A stretch of DNA of 64,000 nt, taken from contig NZ_CP022957.1 in the NCBI RefSeq assembly GCF_002269385.1, forward strand, positions 1,855,001-1,919,000, in the 5' to 3' direction. Within the stretch, counting starts at the first letter, position 1. Every line of letters starts with the position of its first letter. The position numbers were made by a program, and so were the translations under genes. This document shows, piece by piece, positions 1-8,717 of the stretch. Under the pieces are notes generated by a model that worked only from the letters and a program-made list of their open reading frames with translations, did not search any database and was not told the origin of the DNA. This DNA comes from Maribacter cobaltidurans (lineage in GTDB: Bacteria; Bacteroidota; Bacteroidia; Flavobacteriales; Flavobacteriaceae).

Positions 1-236
1 GAAAAAAGAGTTTGGAGAGATTGATATTTTTCATCAAAAAAAAACTTATCAAACGTACTACTTAAAGAATAAGAAATTACCAAAAAAAAGATGGTGAAAA
101 ACAATTGCAGTATGGCAATCAAGCCAAAATCTTCAGGCTCTATTACAAAAGAATAAAACGGAATCAGTAAAAAAGCTATGCCTTTTGAAATAAATTCAGA
201 AAACAATAAAACACCAGTATTTTTTATTGCCTTCAT
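1..236 (-). CDS. Wzx-like polysaccharide flippase, N-terminal part only
   Basis: This is a partial gene running off the left edge of the window; 78 codons are visible from an ATG at 236. The translation begins MKAIKNTGVLLFSEFISKG and continues with two hydrophobic stretches separated by a short polar loop (PFYSFVIEPEDFG). That is the usual start of the MATE/polysaccharide-transporter superfamily of O-antigen and capsule flippases, which move undecaprenyl-linked repeat units across the inner membrane. It lies 85 bases downstream of the amidotransferase gene on the same strand, as expected for the flippase of this polysaccharide locus. The family assignment rests on the N-terminus only. Confidence 0.7.
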   Translation of the reverse strand, partial: MKAIKNTGVLLFSEFISKGIAFLLIPFYSFVIEPEDFGLIAILQLFFTIFFLVISYSLSSTFDKFFFDEKYQSLQTLF

Positions 237-321
237 AATCTTTATTGAATAAAGGAAAGAGATTAATTAAAGAAGATGACTTTTCAAACTCCTATAAATA
301 CAGGACTGAATCTAAAATAAG

Positions 322-1551
322 CTAATCATCAAGACCTGTACCTTTTACATTATGCCTAAGTTTCCATTCACCATTTTTTTTACCCCACAAATGTGGCGAC
401 CTAAACTTATCACATAGATTATGGAAATCTTCTGGTTTCATATCAATATACTTCATTATATCATCAAAATATCTATCTGGAAATTCTCCATCAAATCGGT
501 TCACCAAAGCTACTCCTTCCTCTCTTGTGATATGTTTGTTTCTAATTTCCTGGGATGCATCGTAAGTTGCTCGACCTATTCCAAACTTAATAAATGTGGT
601 ATAAAAATGTAAATCATCTATTTTATCATCAATTCCACTATACTTACTATACGTCCCTTGAGTTCGGTGTGGTCGGGCTTTAAAACCTGTATTTTCCACC
701 GCATAATAATAAACCTCCTGCGGCGTCCATTTCAAATAATAGCCAAGATAATGAACCTCCACATTGGATTTCTTCAATTCTTCTACCTTTGGGGGGAAAA
801 ACGACATTAAATCACTTAGTCTGACATTGTATTTCTCCATCAAATCTTTAACCGTAACGCCCCCGAGATATATTTCATCCAAATTCTCAAAGCTGTAATA
901 TGATTTATCACGTAATGAGGTGGCATTATCTGCCAAGGGATTACCGTATTCTGCTTCATTTTCACCATAAAAGACCAAGTTTATTCCATATTTAGCAGCT
1001 ATTTTTGGAGCAAGGTTCTTTTGACCCAATATAAAGGTCTGAAATGGATGTAATAAGTTTTCTATGGATAGTTTGGTTAATAATTTCATGACCTTTCCAT
1101 TTCGATAAAAAGATATGTTATCAAAGCCACTATCTAACCAATTTTTCCAATTTTTCAGCCCATAATCAGTATACAAAATAGGGGGCCAGGTAACGGTTAA
1201 AGGGTTCATTCCATACTTGTATTTAAGCACATGTGCTTGATAGGCACTATCTTTACCTCCACTTCCAGGCACCAAGCAATCATAGGAACCGTCGTTTTTT
1301 CTGTACCGGTCCAAAAGTTTCACCAATTCCTCTTCTCTCATCACCCAATCTATGCCCTCTTTTATTTCTGCTGTTCTGCATGCATCACAAACACCATTTT
1401 CATCAAACTGCATAGTAGTCTTTTTACTGTTCTTAGTATGTTTGAATTCAACAGCAGATGTTGGTCTCTGATTGGACATTACACATTTAGTACAATATTT
1501 TACCTCATTTGGTAAACCATAATATGCTTCAAGTACTTTTTGTTTTGACAT
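322..1551 (-). CDS. PP-loop N-acetyl sugar amidotransferase (PseA/WbpG/PtmG type)
   Basis: The 409-aa protein carries a four-cysteine zinc-type motif (C20, C23, C55, C58) and the PP-loop ATP-pyrophosphatase signature SGGKDS at residues 97-102. This combination is typical of the N-acetyl sugar amidotransferases that convert an acetamido group into an acetamidino group on nonulosonic acids or diamino sugars. These enzymes use ammonia supplied by a HisH/HisF-like pair, and exactly such a pair lies immediately upstream; the start overlaps the hisH-like stop by one base. Placed at the end of a legionaminic-type operon, its likely substrate is legionaminic acid or its CMP form, as for PtmG of Campylobacter. 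The substrate is inferred from context and is not visible in the sequence. Confidence 0.85.
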   Translation of the reverse strand: MSKQKVLEAYYGLPNEVKYCTKCVMSNQRPTSAVEFKHTKNSKKTTMQFDENGVCDACRTAEIKEGIDWVMREEELVKLLDRYRKNDGSYDCLVPGSGGKDSAYQAHVLKYKYGMNPLTVTWPPILYTDYGLKNWKNWLDSGFDNISFYRNGKVMKLLTKLSIENLLHPFQTFILGQKNLAPKIAAKYGINLVFYGENEAEYGNPLADNATSLRDKSYYSFENLDEIYLGGVTVKDLMEKYNVRLSDLMSFFPPKVEELKKSNVEVHYLGYYLKWTPQEVYYYAVENTGFKARPHRTQGTYSKYSGIDDKIDDLHFYTTFIKFGIGRATYDASQEIRNKHITREEGVALVNRFDGEFPDRYFDDIMKYIDMKPEDFHNLCDKFRSPHLWGKKNGEWKLRHNVKGTGLDD

Positions 1552-2207
1552 TAGAGCAGGTTATTAATTAAAGACCATTTTTTATAAATAGAAATTCCTT
1601 TATCACCACTTTTTTCTGGGTGAAATTGAGTTGCAAAAATATTATCCACTAATATTGAGGAACAAAATTGAAGCCCTGAATAATTAGCTTTAGCAAGGAT
1701 GCATTCATCATTTAACGGCTCAACGTAGTAGGAATGTACAAAGTACATAAACTCATTATCATCGATTTCATCCAAAGCTGTTCCTTTCCATTCAAGGTTT
1801 TCAGAATAAACCTTGTTCCAAGCGATATGAGGTACTTTCATCTTTTCTCCATTAAATGAGTCGGGGAATTTTTTAATAACTCCTTTAATGAGGTCTAGGC
1901 CGTTTCCTGCGCCAAATTCTTCACTATTTGTAAAAAGTAATTGTTGTCCTAAACAAATTCCGAATAATGCAGTGCCACCATCAACTTTCTCTTTTATTGC
2001 ATCTATCAAATCTAAGCTTTTCAGATTATTCATGGCTTCTATAAAAGCCCCCACGCCGGGAAGTATCAATGCGGCTGAATTTAAAATATCTTCTCTTTTT
2101 GAACTTATTTCTGCATTAATACCAACTGTATCACATGCTTGTTTCACACTAAACAAATTTCCTAATTGGTAGTCAATTATGGTAACCTTTTTATTTGTTT
2201 CTCCCAT
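1551..2207 (-). CDS. HisH-like glutamine amidotransferase subunit of the sugar-amidination trio
   Basis: This 218-aa class I glutamine amidotransferase has the nucleophile-elbow motif GICLGQQ, with Cys85, and the His-Glu pair in FHPEKSG near residue 195. The family releases ammonia from glutamine and passes it through a partner HisF barrel. No other histidine genes are nearby, and it sits between a HisF-like gene and a PP-loop sugar amidotransferase. It is therefore best read as the WbpH/HisH2-type ammonia donor of polysaccharide loci and not as the histidine-biosynthesis enzyme. Both ends overlap the neighbouring genes by one base, which implies translational coupling. Confidence 0.85.
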   Translation of the reverse strand: MGETNKKVTIIDYQLGNLFSVKQACDTVGINAEISSKREDILNSAALILPGVGAFIEAMNNLKSLDLIDAIKEKVDGGTALFGICLGQQLLFTNSEEFGAGNGLDLIKGVIKKFPDSFNGEKMKVPHIAWNKVYSENLEWKGTALDEIDDNEFMYFVHSYYVEPLNDECILAKANYSGLQFCSSILVDNIFATQFHPEKSGDKGISIYKKWSLINNLL

Positions 2208-3052
2208 TACAATCTACATTCAATTTCATTATCTACCAACGTTCTTTTTAATTCTAAAATACTACAAGGTTCAAATGTATGAAAATTTCTTTTCTGTTTT
2301 AAAAACTCAACATTGCCTTCCGTTTCGGAAACTTTCGATTCGTTTTCTTTTATAAAATGATAATGAAATAGAGAAGATATCATCACGGCATCCGTATGGC
2401 CCTCTTTTAGAACAGAAACTACATCTTTTTTATTTCCAGGCCCGCCATGTGCAATCACAGGAATACTAACGGATTCACTTATTTTGGAGACTAAATTCAA
2501 ATCATATCCTTGTCCTGTTCCTTCCTGATCCACAGATGTAATTACAATTTCTCCAGCACCAAGCTCATCAATTTTTCGGGCCCATTCAAAAACGTCAACT
2601 CCAGTATACTCACGTCCATTATCAGTATAGGCAAGATATTTACCGTCACTTTCTTTTATTGCTTCGATGGCAATAACTATAGTAGACGATCCAAACATTC
2701 TAGAGGCCTTTTTTATCAGTTCTGGATCTTTTATTGCCGCAGTATTTAAACACACTTTATCAGCACCAGCCCTAAGTACACCCTTAATATCAGAAATGGT
2801 TCTTAATCCTCCACCAACAGTAATAGGTATGAAAATCTTCTTGGCAGTCTCCGTGATTATATCATGAAGACTGTTGCGCTCATATAACGAGGCAACTACG
2901 TCCATAAACATCAGCTCGTCTGCACCCTGTTGATAATAATACTTAGCGAAATCAGAAGGCTTTCCTAAAACCCGAAGCCCTTCTAAATGAATACCTTTTA
3001 CTAAATTTGGACCTTTAATATCCAATCGAGGAATTACCCTTACCGTTTTCAT
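2207..3052 (-). CDS. HisF-like (beta/alpha)8 partner of the sugar-amidination trio
   Basis: The 281-aa protein is a HisF-family barrel. Its N-terminus RVIPRLDIKGPNLVKGI and the phosphate-binding AHGGPG loop are recognisable, and an acidic residue occupies the usual catalytic place in the LDIKG strand. It carries about 25 extra C-terminal residues compared with ordinary HisF of about 255 aa; this tail includes a cysteine and ends ECRL. In polysaccharide loci such paralogues receive ammonia from a HisH-like subunit and work with a PP-loop amidotransferase, both of which follow here with one-base overlaps. A true histidine-pathway role is unlikely without other his genes. Confidence 0.85.
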   Translation of the reverse strand: MKTVRVIPRLDIKGPNLVKGIHLEGLRVLGKPSDFAKYYYQQGADELMFMDVVASLYERNSLHDIITETAKKIFIPITVGGGLRTISDIKGVLRAGADKVCLNTAAIKDPELIKKASRMFGSSTIVIAIEAIKESDGKYLAYTDNGREYTGVDVFEWARKIDELGAGEIVITSVDQEGTGQGYDLNLVSKISESVSIPVIAHGGPGNKKDVVSVLKEGHTDAVMISSLFHYHFIKENESKVSETEGNVEFLKQKRNFHTFEPCSILELKRTLVDNEIECRL

Positions 3053-3054
3053 AC

Positions 3055-3741
3055 TTAAAAATTATTTGATAACAATTCACCTATCTTCCAATCAAAAGGA
3101 GTGTCTAAATCCATTGATGAAATCTCATCCATTTCAAATTTTCTAATTTTATCAAAATCCGACATGTCCTTCTCTTTAATCGAATTAATATTAATTATAT
3201 AAATCGCTCCATTATATTCATAAACCTTTGGAACATCTTGCCTTCTAATAAAACTTCCTTTTTTAGACTTTCTTAAAAAGCCCTGTTCTTCTTCAAATAA
3301 GTTATAATAAGGGTTAGATTTTGACTCCTTTACAGAAACAACCATATCTAAATCTGATTCGTACAACTTAAGCGCTCGCTCGATATGTTTAAAAGTTCTA
3401 AAGGGAGATGTTGGTTGCAACAATACCAAAGTATCATATACATATCCCTTTTTTTCATAAAAATCGACGGCATGTAAAAGCACCTCTCTTGACCCTGAAG
3501 TATCCGTTGCAAGACAATCGGGTCTCTTAAAACTAATTTCAAGCCCTAAATCTTCGGCAACCGTTAGTATTTCTTCATCATCACTACTTATACATATATT
3601 TTTTCTTGGAAATATTCTTAAAGCGGCTTTAATAGTATAATCTATTAAGGGCCTACCATTAAATAGCTTAATATTTTTCCTTGGTATACCTTTTGAGCCC
3701 CCTCTTGCCGGAATTACTACAAGGACGTTATTATAAGACAT
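3055..3741 (-). CDS. legF: CMP-nonulosonate cytidylyltransferase (LegF/NeuA type)
   Basis: The 228-aa protein begins with VVIPARGGSKGIPRKNI, the nucleotide-binding signature of CMP-sialic-acid-type synthetases, and has the expected single-domain length. The family transfers CMP from CTP to a 9-carbon nonulosonic acid, giving the sugar-nucleotide donor. Because the same operon has LegB, LegC, LegH, LegG and LegI homologues plus a PtmE-like guanylyltransferase, legionaminic acid or a close relative is the probable substrate. It starts 4 bases after the ptmE-like stop. The assignment as Leg and not Neu or Pse is based on operon content. Confidence 0.82.
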   Translation of the reverse strand: MSYNNVLVVIPARGGSKGIPRKNIKLFNGRPLIDYTIKAALRIFPRKNICISSDDEEILTVAEDLGLEISFKRPDCLATDTSGSREVLLHAVDFYEKKGYVYDTLVLLQPTSPFRTFKHIERALKLYESDLDMVVSVKESKSNPYYNLFEEEQGFLRKSKKGSFIRRQDVPKVYEYNGAIYIININSIKEKDMSDFDKIRKFEMDEISSMDLDTPFDWKIGELLSNNF

Positions 3742-3745
3742 CTAT

Positions 3746-4789
3746 TTAATTTTCAATATGTTTTACAAAATTTTGAGCATGTTCATAATCTAATGGCTTT
3801 CCAATATCTATCCAATAGCCGATTATTGGGTTGTATACTAAAATGCCATCATTCTTTACCAACTTTTCCATTAAGTCTGTAATATTATAGAACTGATTGG
3901 ATGGTATTTCATTGATTAAATCCCGCCGTAAGATATATATACCAGCATTAGATTGAAATAAATAAGATGGTTTTTCTTTAAAGTCCTTTACCCTGGCCCC
4001 TTCTGTTTCAAAAATAGCATATGGCACATTGACCTTATACTCCGTTGATGCAACTGCCATGTCTGCGTTGGAATTTAAAATTTGCAGATACAGGTCTTCG
4101 AAATCAATATTGGTGAATAAATCACTGTTCATCAACAAAATATGTTCGGTGTTAAATTGATTTACCAAAGAAAGAGCCCCTGCGGTACCTAGCGGTTTAT
4201 CTTCTTCTATATATTCAATACTGATTCCCTTGGCACTACCATCACCAAAATGGTTTTTTATTTGTTCGCCAAGGTATTTAATGGATATATATATTTTTTG
4301 TATCCCAAAAGAGATAAGCCTGTCTATGTTATGTTCAATAATTGGTTTGCCTCCTAAGGTCAGCATAGGTTTTGGAATACTGTCAGTCATAGGACTTAAT
4401 CTTTTACCTCTACCTCCGGCCATTATCATACACTCCATAGGTAAAATAGCTTTGATTTTGTCAAGATCAATGATTTTTATTAAACGATTTTCGTCGTCCA
4501 AAACAGGTAGCATCTTTATTTCCCGCTTTTTGTATTCCTTTACCTTAATATAAGAAATTGGCTCTTTTATACTTATGAAGTTTTTATTGCAGACATCTAC
4601 AACGTGTTGGTCTAGGTCTTTGTTTTTAATTAATACTCTTCTAATATCACCATCTGTTAACGAGCCTATTACCCTTTCATTTTCGTCTACAACAAATAAG
4701 ATTAATCTACTTACCTCATCCTTTATAGAGTTTAACTCAATGAGAGCTTCATGAATTGACTTATTATAAAGTATTACTGGCTTATTCAT
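3746..4789 (-). CDS. ptmE: CBS-domain sugar-1-phosphate nucleotidyltransferase (PtmE-like)
   Basis: The 347-aa protein has two tandem CBS domains at about residues 1-115, followed by a nucleotidyltransferase domain opening with IMAGGRGKRLSPMTDSIPKP. This architecture matches PtmE of Campylobacter jejuni, the glucosamine-1-phosphate guanylyltransferase that commits GDP-linked amino sugars to legionaminic acid. The CBS pair probably binds an adenine nucleotide or another effector, so it may be the regulated entry point of the pathway. The start overlaps the legG stop by 4 bases (ATGA). The guanylyl specificity is inferred from the operon and the domain order. Confidence 0.8.
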   Translation of the reverse strand: MNKPVILYNKSIHEALIELNSIKDEVSRLILFVVDENERVIGSLTDGDIRRVLIKNKDLDQHVVDVCNKNFISIKEPISYIKVKEYKKREIKMLPVLDDENRLIKIIDLDKIKAILPMECMIMAGGRGKRLSPMTDSIPKPMLTLGGKPIIEHNIDRLISFGIQKIYISIKYLGEQIKNHFGDGSAKGISIEYIEEDKPLGTAGALSLVNQFNTEHILLMNSDLFTNIDFEDLYLQILNSNADMAVASTEYKVNVPYAIFETEGARVKDFKEKPSYLFQSNAGIYILRRDLINEIPSNQFYNITDLMEKLVKNDGILVYNPIIGYWIDIGKPLDYEHAQNFVKHIEN

Positions 4790-5949
4790 ATATCAAAATT
4801 TATATCGAAAAAAGATTTTTTCAAAGTATCTATTTTAAGACACTTTAAAACTTCTAAAATTTTTACTGTCGCATTCCCTTCTCCATATACCCTTCTTTCA
4901 TTTCTAATCAATTGAAGAAATCTAAAGTCGTATACCTTTTCTAGCGCTAAAGCAATTTCTTTTCCTTCTGGCCTACAACAAATCACACTAAGTGGCATTA
5001 ATCTCCCTTTTTGTCTATCCCCAATATTAATTGTTGGAATATTGAAATAGGGGACTTCCAATATTCCACTTGACGAATTACCTACAACTGCATCCACAAA
5101 TTGTAAGGCAGATAAATATCTTAGTTGTCCCATAGATTGAAAAGATATAGATTTATGAGGGTTTTGGGCCACGAAATCATCTATGATTTTAACAATTATT
5201 TTCCCGTTTTTATCAGAATTTGGTTTTGTAAATATTAATAAAGTTTCGTCTAGTTTATCTAATTCTTTAATAATCTGTTTAAATTGATAAGCTGCTGTAT
5301 CATTTTCAAGTGTTACAGGATGATATGTGATAAGTAAATTTTTTGGTTTTAAAACGTAGTTTATTGCCGTTTGAAATTCAGTTTTATTCAACAACTTTAG
5401 GTTCTTAATGCTATCAATACCTATTGCACCAACATTAAAAACTCTGGAAGGATGTTCCCCCATCTGAATAATTCTTTTTCTATAAACTTCGGAGCTTGCA
5501 AAATGTAAATGGCTCATCTTAGTTATCGCATGCCTGATAAATTCATCATAAGCGCCTTCAGTAGTTTCACCTCCATGAATGTGAGCAACTGGTATGTTCG
5601 ATATTATCGCAGCCGTCACAGCAGCTAGAATCTCGCTTCGGTCTCCTAGCACTACAAGCAAGTCTGGTTTTAATCGATTATAGGTTTCCCCAAAACCAAT
5701 CGTTGCTTTACCAACCGCTTTGGAAATGGCCAAAGCATTATCCCCTTCTAAGCCATCATCGATTTTGGCATCGATTTTAAGACCATCTTTCTCTATTTGT
5801 TGGTAGGTATTTCCAAACTCAGACATTAAATGCATGCCAGTTACTAGAAGCTGTAAGTTGATGTCTTTTTCTTCATTAATCGCTTGAATTAAGGGTTTTA
5901 AAAGACCATACTCTGCCCTAGTTCCAGTAACGACTGCAATATTTCTCAT
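4786..5949 (-). CDS. legG: hydrolysing NDP-sugar 2-epimerase (LegG/NeuC type)
   Basis: The 387-aa protein belongs to the UDP-N-acetylglucosamine 2-epimerase family. It has the N-terminal VTGTRAEYGLLKPLI motif, the central AHIHGGETTEGAYDEFIRH segment and a C-terminal GNSSSGILE nucleotide-binding loop. The pattern TRAEYG plus HGGETTEG is typical of the hydrolysing branch (NeuC, LegG, PseG-like function), which releases NDP while inverting C2. In this operon it should make 2,4-diacetamido-2,4,6-trideoxymannose for the synthase. Four-base overlaps on both sides (legI upstream, ptmE downstream) indicate tight coupling. Confidence 0.85.
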   Translation of the reverse strand: MRNIAVVTGTRAEYGLLKPLIQAINEEKDINLQLLVTGMHLMSEFGNTYQQIEKDGLKIDAKIDDGLEGDNALAISKAVGKATIGFGETYNRLKPDLLVVLGDRSEILAAVTAAIISNIPVAHIHGGETTEGAYDEFIRHAITKMSHLHFASSEVYRKRIIQMGEHPSRVFNVGAIGIDSIKNLKLLNKTEFQTAINYVLKPKNLLITYHPVTLENDTAAYQFKQIIKELDKLDETLLIFTKPNSDKNGKIIVKIIDDFVAQNPHKSISFQSMGQLRYLSALQFVDAVVGNSSSGILEVPYFNIPTINIGDRQKGRLMPLSVICCRPEGKEIALALEKVYDFRFLQLIRNERRVYGEGNATVKILEVLKCLKIDTLKKSFFDINFDI

Positions 5950-6953
5950 ATCAAATCGTCTGATTTATAATCTCTAGTGGCCTTACTCCCTATAACCTCA
6001 TCCCATTTCATCGGCGAAATACCCGTGCCAGGACGTTTAATGGTTAAATTGTTTTCATCAAAAACTTCACCTTTGAAAATATCCCTATTTGCAACAATGC
6101 TTTTACGCGCTATCGGTTTATTCTTAGCTTCGCTCTGGCTCGGTGCCTTAATTCCATTACCCATTGCCTTTTCTATATTTCTTATTGCAGTAACCATAGC
6201 CTTTAATTCATTAGGTTCTAAAGAAGCTTTATGGTCAGGGCCTTCCATAGTCTTATCCAAGGTAAAATGTTTTTCTATAACCTTTGCACCTAATGCTACT
6301 GCGGCTATCGGGATTTCAATACCTAACGTGTGATCAGAATAACCGACCGGTACCTTGAAAACACTATTGATAGTATTCATAGCCCTTAGGTTTACATCTC
6401 CTATAGGGGTAGGATACTCTGTATTACAATGTAGTACGGTAATTTTATTACGTTTTGTTCCCGCAGATACAACTACTTTTATGGCATCTTCTATTTCTTG
6501 CATCTCTGCCATACCAGTAGATATAATAACAGGTTTTTCAAAGCTTCCTAGTTTTCTTAAATAAGGCAAATTCGTTATCTCTCCAGATGGTACCTTCCAA
6601 AGGTCAATATTTAATTCATTTAGAAAATCAATACTGTCTAAATCAAAAGCTGTAGATAAAAATCCAATATTTTTTTCTTTACAATATTCAATTAATACTA
6701 AATGGTTTTCTTTGCTCAATTCCAGTTTTTGGAGCATTTTCAACTGTGATTCAACAGGATCATTCGTATTTTCTTTTTGATAATCTGCCTTTTGGGCTGA
6801 CCTACTAACCAGTTTTTTGGAATTAAATGTCTGAAACTTTACATAATCTACCCCTGCCTCTGCAGCAGCATCTATAAGTTTTTTTGCTACATCTATTTTG
6901 CCATTATGATTAACCCCTGCCTCCGCTATTATCAACACTTTTTCTGCTATCAT
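5946..6953 (-). CDS. legI: nonulosonic acid synthase (LegI/NeuB type)
   Basis: This 335-aa NeuB-family enzyme has an N-terminal barrel starting IIAEAGVNHNGKIDVAKKLI and the segments GYSDHTLG and EKHFTLD. From about residue 283 it has a C-terminal antifreeze-like SAF domain (ARKSIVANRDIFKGE). The family condenses a 6-carbon N-acylated mannose derivative with phosphoenolpyruvate to give a 9-carbon sialic-acid-like sugar. Given LegB, LegC and LegH homologues upstream, legionaminic acid is the probable product. It overlaps legH and legG by 4 bases each. Confidence 0.87.
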   Translation of the reverse strand: MIAEKVLIIAEAGVNHNGKIDVAKKLIDAAAEAGVDYVKFQTFNSKKLVSRSAQKADYQKENTNDPVESQLKMLQKLELSKENHLVLIEYCKEKNIGFLSTAFDLDSIDFLNELNIDLWKVPSGEITNLPYLRKLGSFEKPVIISTGMAEMQEIEDAIKVVVSAGTKRNKITVLHCNTEYPTPIGDVNLRAMNTINSVFKVPVGYSDHTLGIEIPIAAVALGAKVIEKHFTLDKTMEGPDHKASLEPNELKAMVTAIRNIEKAMGNGIKAPSQSEAKNKPIARKSIVANRDIFKGEVFDENNLTIKRPGTGISPMKWDEVIGSKATRDYKSDDLI

Positions 6954-7582
6954 TTTAAAAGTAATTTCGCAGGGTTACCCACCCAAGTCCCTTTTTCGGT
7001 TATATTATTTAAAATTACTGAGCCTGCTCCTATAATCACCTCATCAGTAATATTTACGCCCTGTTTTATTACAGCATTTGCCCCCACAAAACAATTTTTT
7101 CCCACCACTACTTTCCCCGCCAATACAGCTCCTGGTGCAATATGGGAGTAGTCATCAATCATACATTCATGTTCTATTATACTTCCCGTATTAATGATAC
7201 ATGCTTTACCAATAAGGGAGAAACTATTTACAACCGCGTTTGGGTTAATTAAGCTAGATTCCCCAATGGTGGCAGAACTTGATATACAGGCCGTAGGGTG
7301 TTTTAAAACCAATTGTTTAACGTTTAAATTCTTAATTAAGAAATGTAATTTTTTACGAATAATATTAGACCCAACAGCCGGAAAAACATACGCATCCTTC
7401 ACAATAGACCTAACATCTAGTTCTTCTTCATTTCCAATATATTTTATGTTATACGGGTCGTTTTTGTTTTCGTTTTTATCAAAATAACCATTAATAAAAA
7501 AACCATTTGCCTTTGCCACATCCATTGCAACATAAGCATGACCGGAATAACCTAAAAAATAAATATTGTTATCGTTTAACAC
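6950..7582 (-). CDS. legH: NeuD/PglD-type sugar O/N-acetyltransferase (LegH)
   Basis: The 210-aa protein has an N-terminal PglD-like Rossmann region (IYFLGYSGHAYVAMDVAK). A left-handed beta-helix of hexapeptide repeats follows from about residue 100 to the end (for example INPNAVVNSFSLIG and VGKNCFVGANAV). This two-part layout is that of the acetyl-CoA-dependent amino-sugar acetyltransferases PglD and LegH. It should acetylate the C4 amine made by the preceding aminotransferase. It overlaps legC by 14 bases and legI by 4 bases. Confidence 0.8.
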   Translation of the reverse strand: MLNDNNIYFLGYSGHAYVAMDVAKANGFFINGYFDKNENKNDPYNIKYIGNEEELDVRSIVKDAYVFPAVGSNIIRKKLHFLIKNLNVKQLVLKHPTACISSSATIGESSLINPNAVVNSFSLIGKACIINTGSIIEHECMIDDYSHIAPGAVLAGKVVVGKNCFVGANAVIKQGVNITDEVIIGAGSVILNNITEKGTWVGNPAKLLLK

Positions 7583-8708
7583 TACTCGGTATGTTTATTA
7601 CACGTTCTTCTAGCCATATTGAATTTTCAAGGTTTCCCTTTTGTGCGTCTTTAAACATGGGTAAGCTGCTCATAAGCTTCCAAATAGGTCTGGTCATAAC
7701 TCCAGCATCATTTGTAGTGGTTAAGAACATATCCTTATTTGGAGCATCATCCAAGACAATTGCATTAAGCCAATAATTCGCCACGGTATTTTTAGGCTCT
7801 GTCACAAAACGTGCGGCTTTATCCTTAAAAAAAACCTCATACTTCTTAGCCAAGCCACGTTTTTCCTTTAAAATTTCAGGCAATTTTTCCAATTGAGCAC
7901 AACCTAAAGCGGCATTTATATTTGGCATTCTATAATTGTAACCTACTCTATCGTGTTCAAAATCCCAACGATGAGGGATTTTTGCGGTTGTAGTGAGATG
8001 TTTAGCTTGTTTCGCAAGCTTTTCGTCATTGGTTAATATCATTCCACCTCCCCCTGTGGTAATAGTTTTATTGCCATTAAAGCTTAATGTTCCTAAAAGG
8101 CCTTTCGTACCCGTATGCACATTGTTTTGATAACTTCCTAGTGATTCCGCAGCATCCTCCACTATCTGAAGATTATACTTTTGACACACAGTTTTTAATT
8201 CATCTAGATTTATGGGAATACCAAAGGTATGCATTGGCACAACCACCTTTATAATTCGCTTTGTTGCATTGTTTATACAATGGCCATTTTCCATATGCGT
8301 TCCCGTAGACAAGAAATGCTCAAGTTTTTCTGGTGACAAGCCCATAGTTTCCCTATCTACATCAATAAAAATAGGATGAGCTCCAATATAGCTAACAGCA
8401 TTACATGTTGCAATGAATGTGAGCGATTGGGTAATCACTTCATGATTTTTTTTTACACCTGCTAATTGCAGCGCAATATGTAATGCAGCAGTACCGTTTA
8501 CTGTAGCTATTGCAAATTTAGCCCCGGTATATTTGGCAATATCCTGTTCAAATTTATCTACAAATTTCCCTACACTTGAAACAAACGTGGTATCAATACA
8601 TTCGCTTAAATACTCCTTTTCATTTCCCGAAAAAAAAGGTTCATGAAGTGGTATAAAACCTTCAGATTGGTAGTGGGCTCTAATAAAATCGATGGTTTCT
8701 TTTATCAT
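7569..8708 (-). CDS. legC: PLP-dependent sugar aminotransferase (LegC, DegT/DnrJ/EryC1 family)
   Basis: The 379-aa protein is a DegT/DnrJ/EryC1 aminotransferase. The cofactor-contacting EDAAES motif lies at 184-189 and the Schiff-base lysine is K214 in NGNKTITTGGGG. The family transfers an amino group to a 4-keto-6-deoxy NDP-sugar. It starts 9 bases after the legB stop, and LegB supplies that keto sugar. It has no fused partner domain. LegC function is inferred from the neighbouring genes; PglE and PseC are the alternatives within the family. Confidence 0.83.
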   Translation of the reverse strand: MIKETIDFIRAHYQSEGFIPLHEPFFSGNEKEYLSECIDTTFVSSVGKFVDKFEQDIAKYTGAKFAIATVNGTAALHIALQLAGVKKNHEVITQSLTFIATCNAVSYIGAHPIFIDVDRETMGLSPEKLEHFLSTGTHMENGHCINNATKRIIKVVVPMHTFGIPINLDELKTVCQKYNLQIVEDAAESLGSYQNNVHTGTKGLLGTLSFNGNKTITTGGGGMILTNDEKLAKQAKHLTTTAKIPHRWDFEHDRVGYNYRMPNINAALGCAQLEKLPEILKEKRGLAKKYEVFFKDKAARFVTEPKNTVANYWLNAIVLDDAPNKDMFLTTTNDAGVMTRPIWKLMSSLPMFKDAQKGNLENSIWLEERVINIPSSVKR

Positions 8709-8717
8709 TATTTGATA

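Noticed and set aside
1551..3052. hisH and hisF as histidine-biosynthesis genes
   Set aside because: No other his genes are present, and they are tightly coupled to a PP-loop sugar amidotransferase inside a nonulosonate operon.
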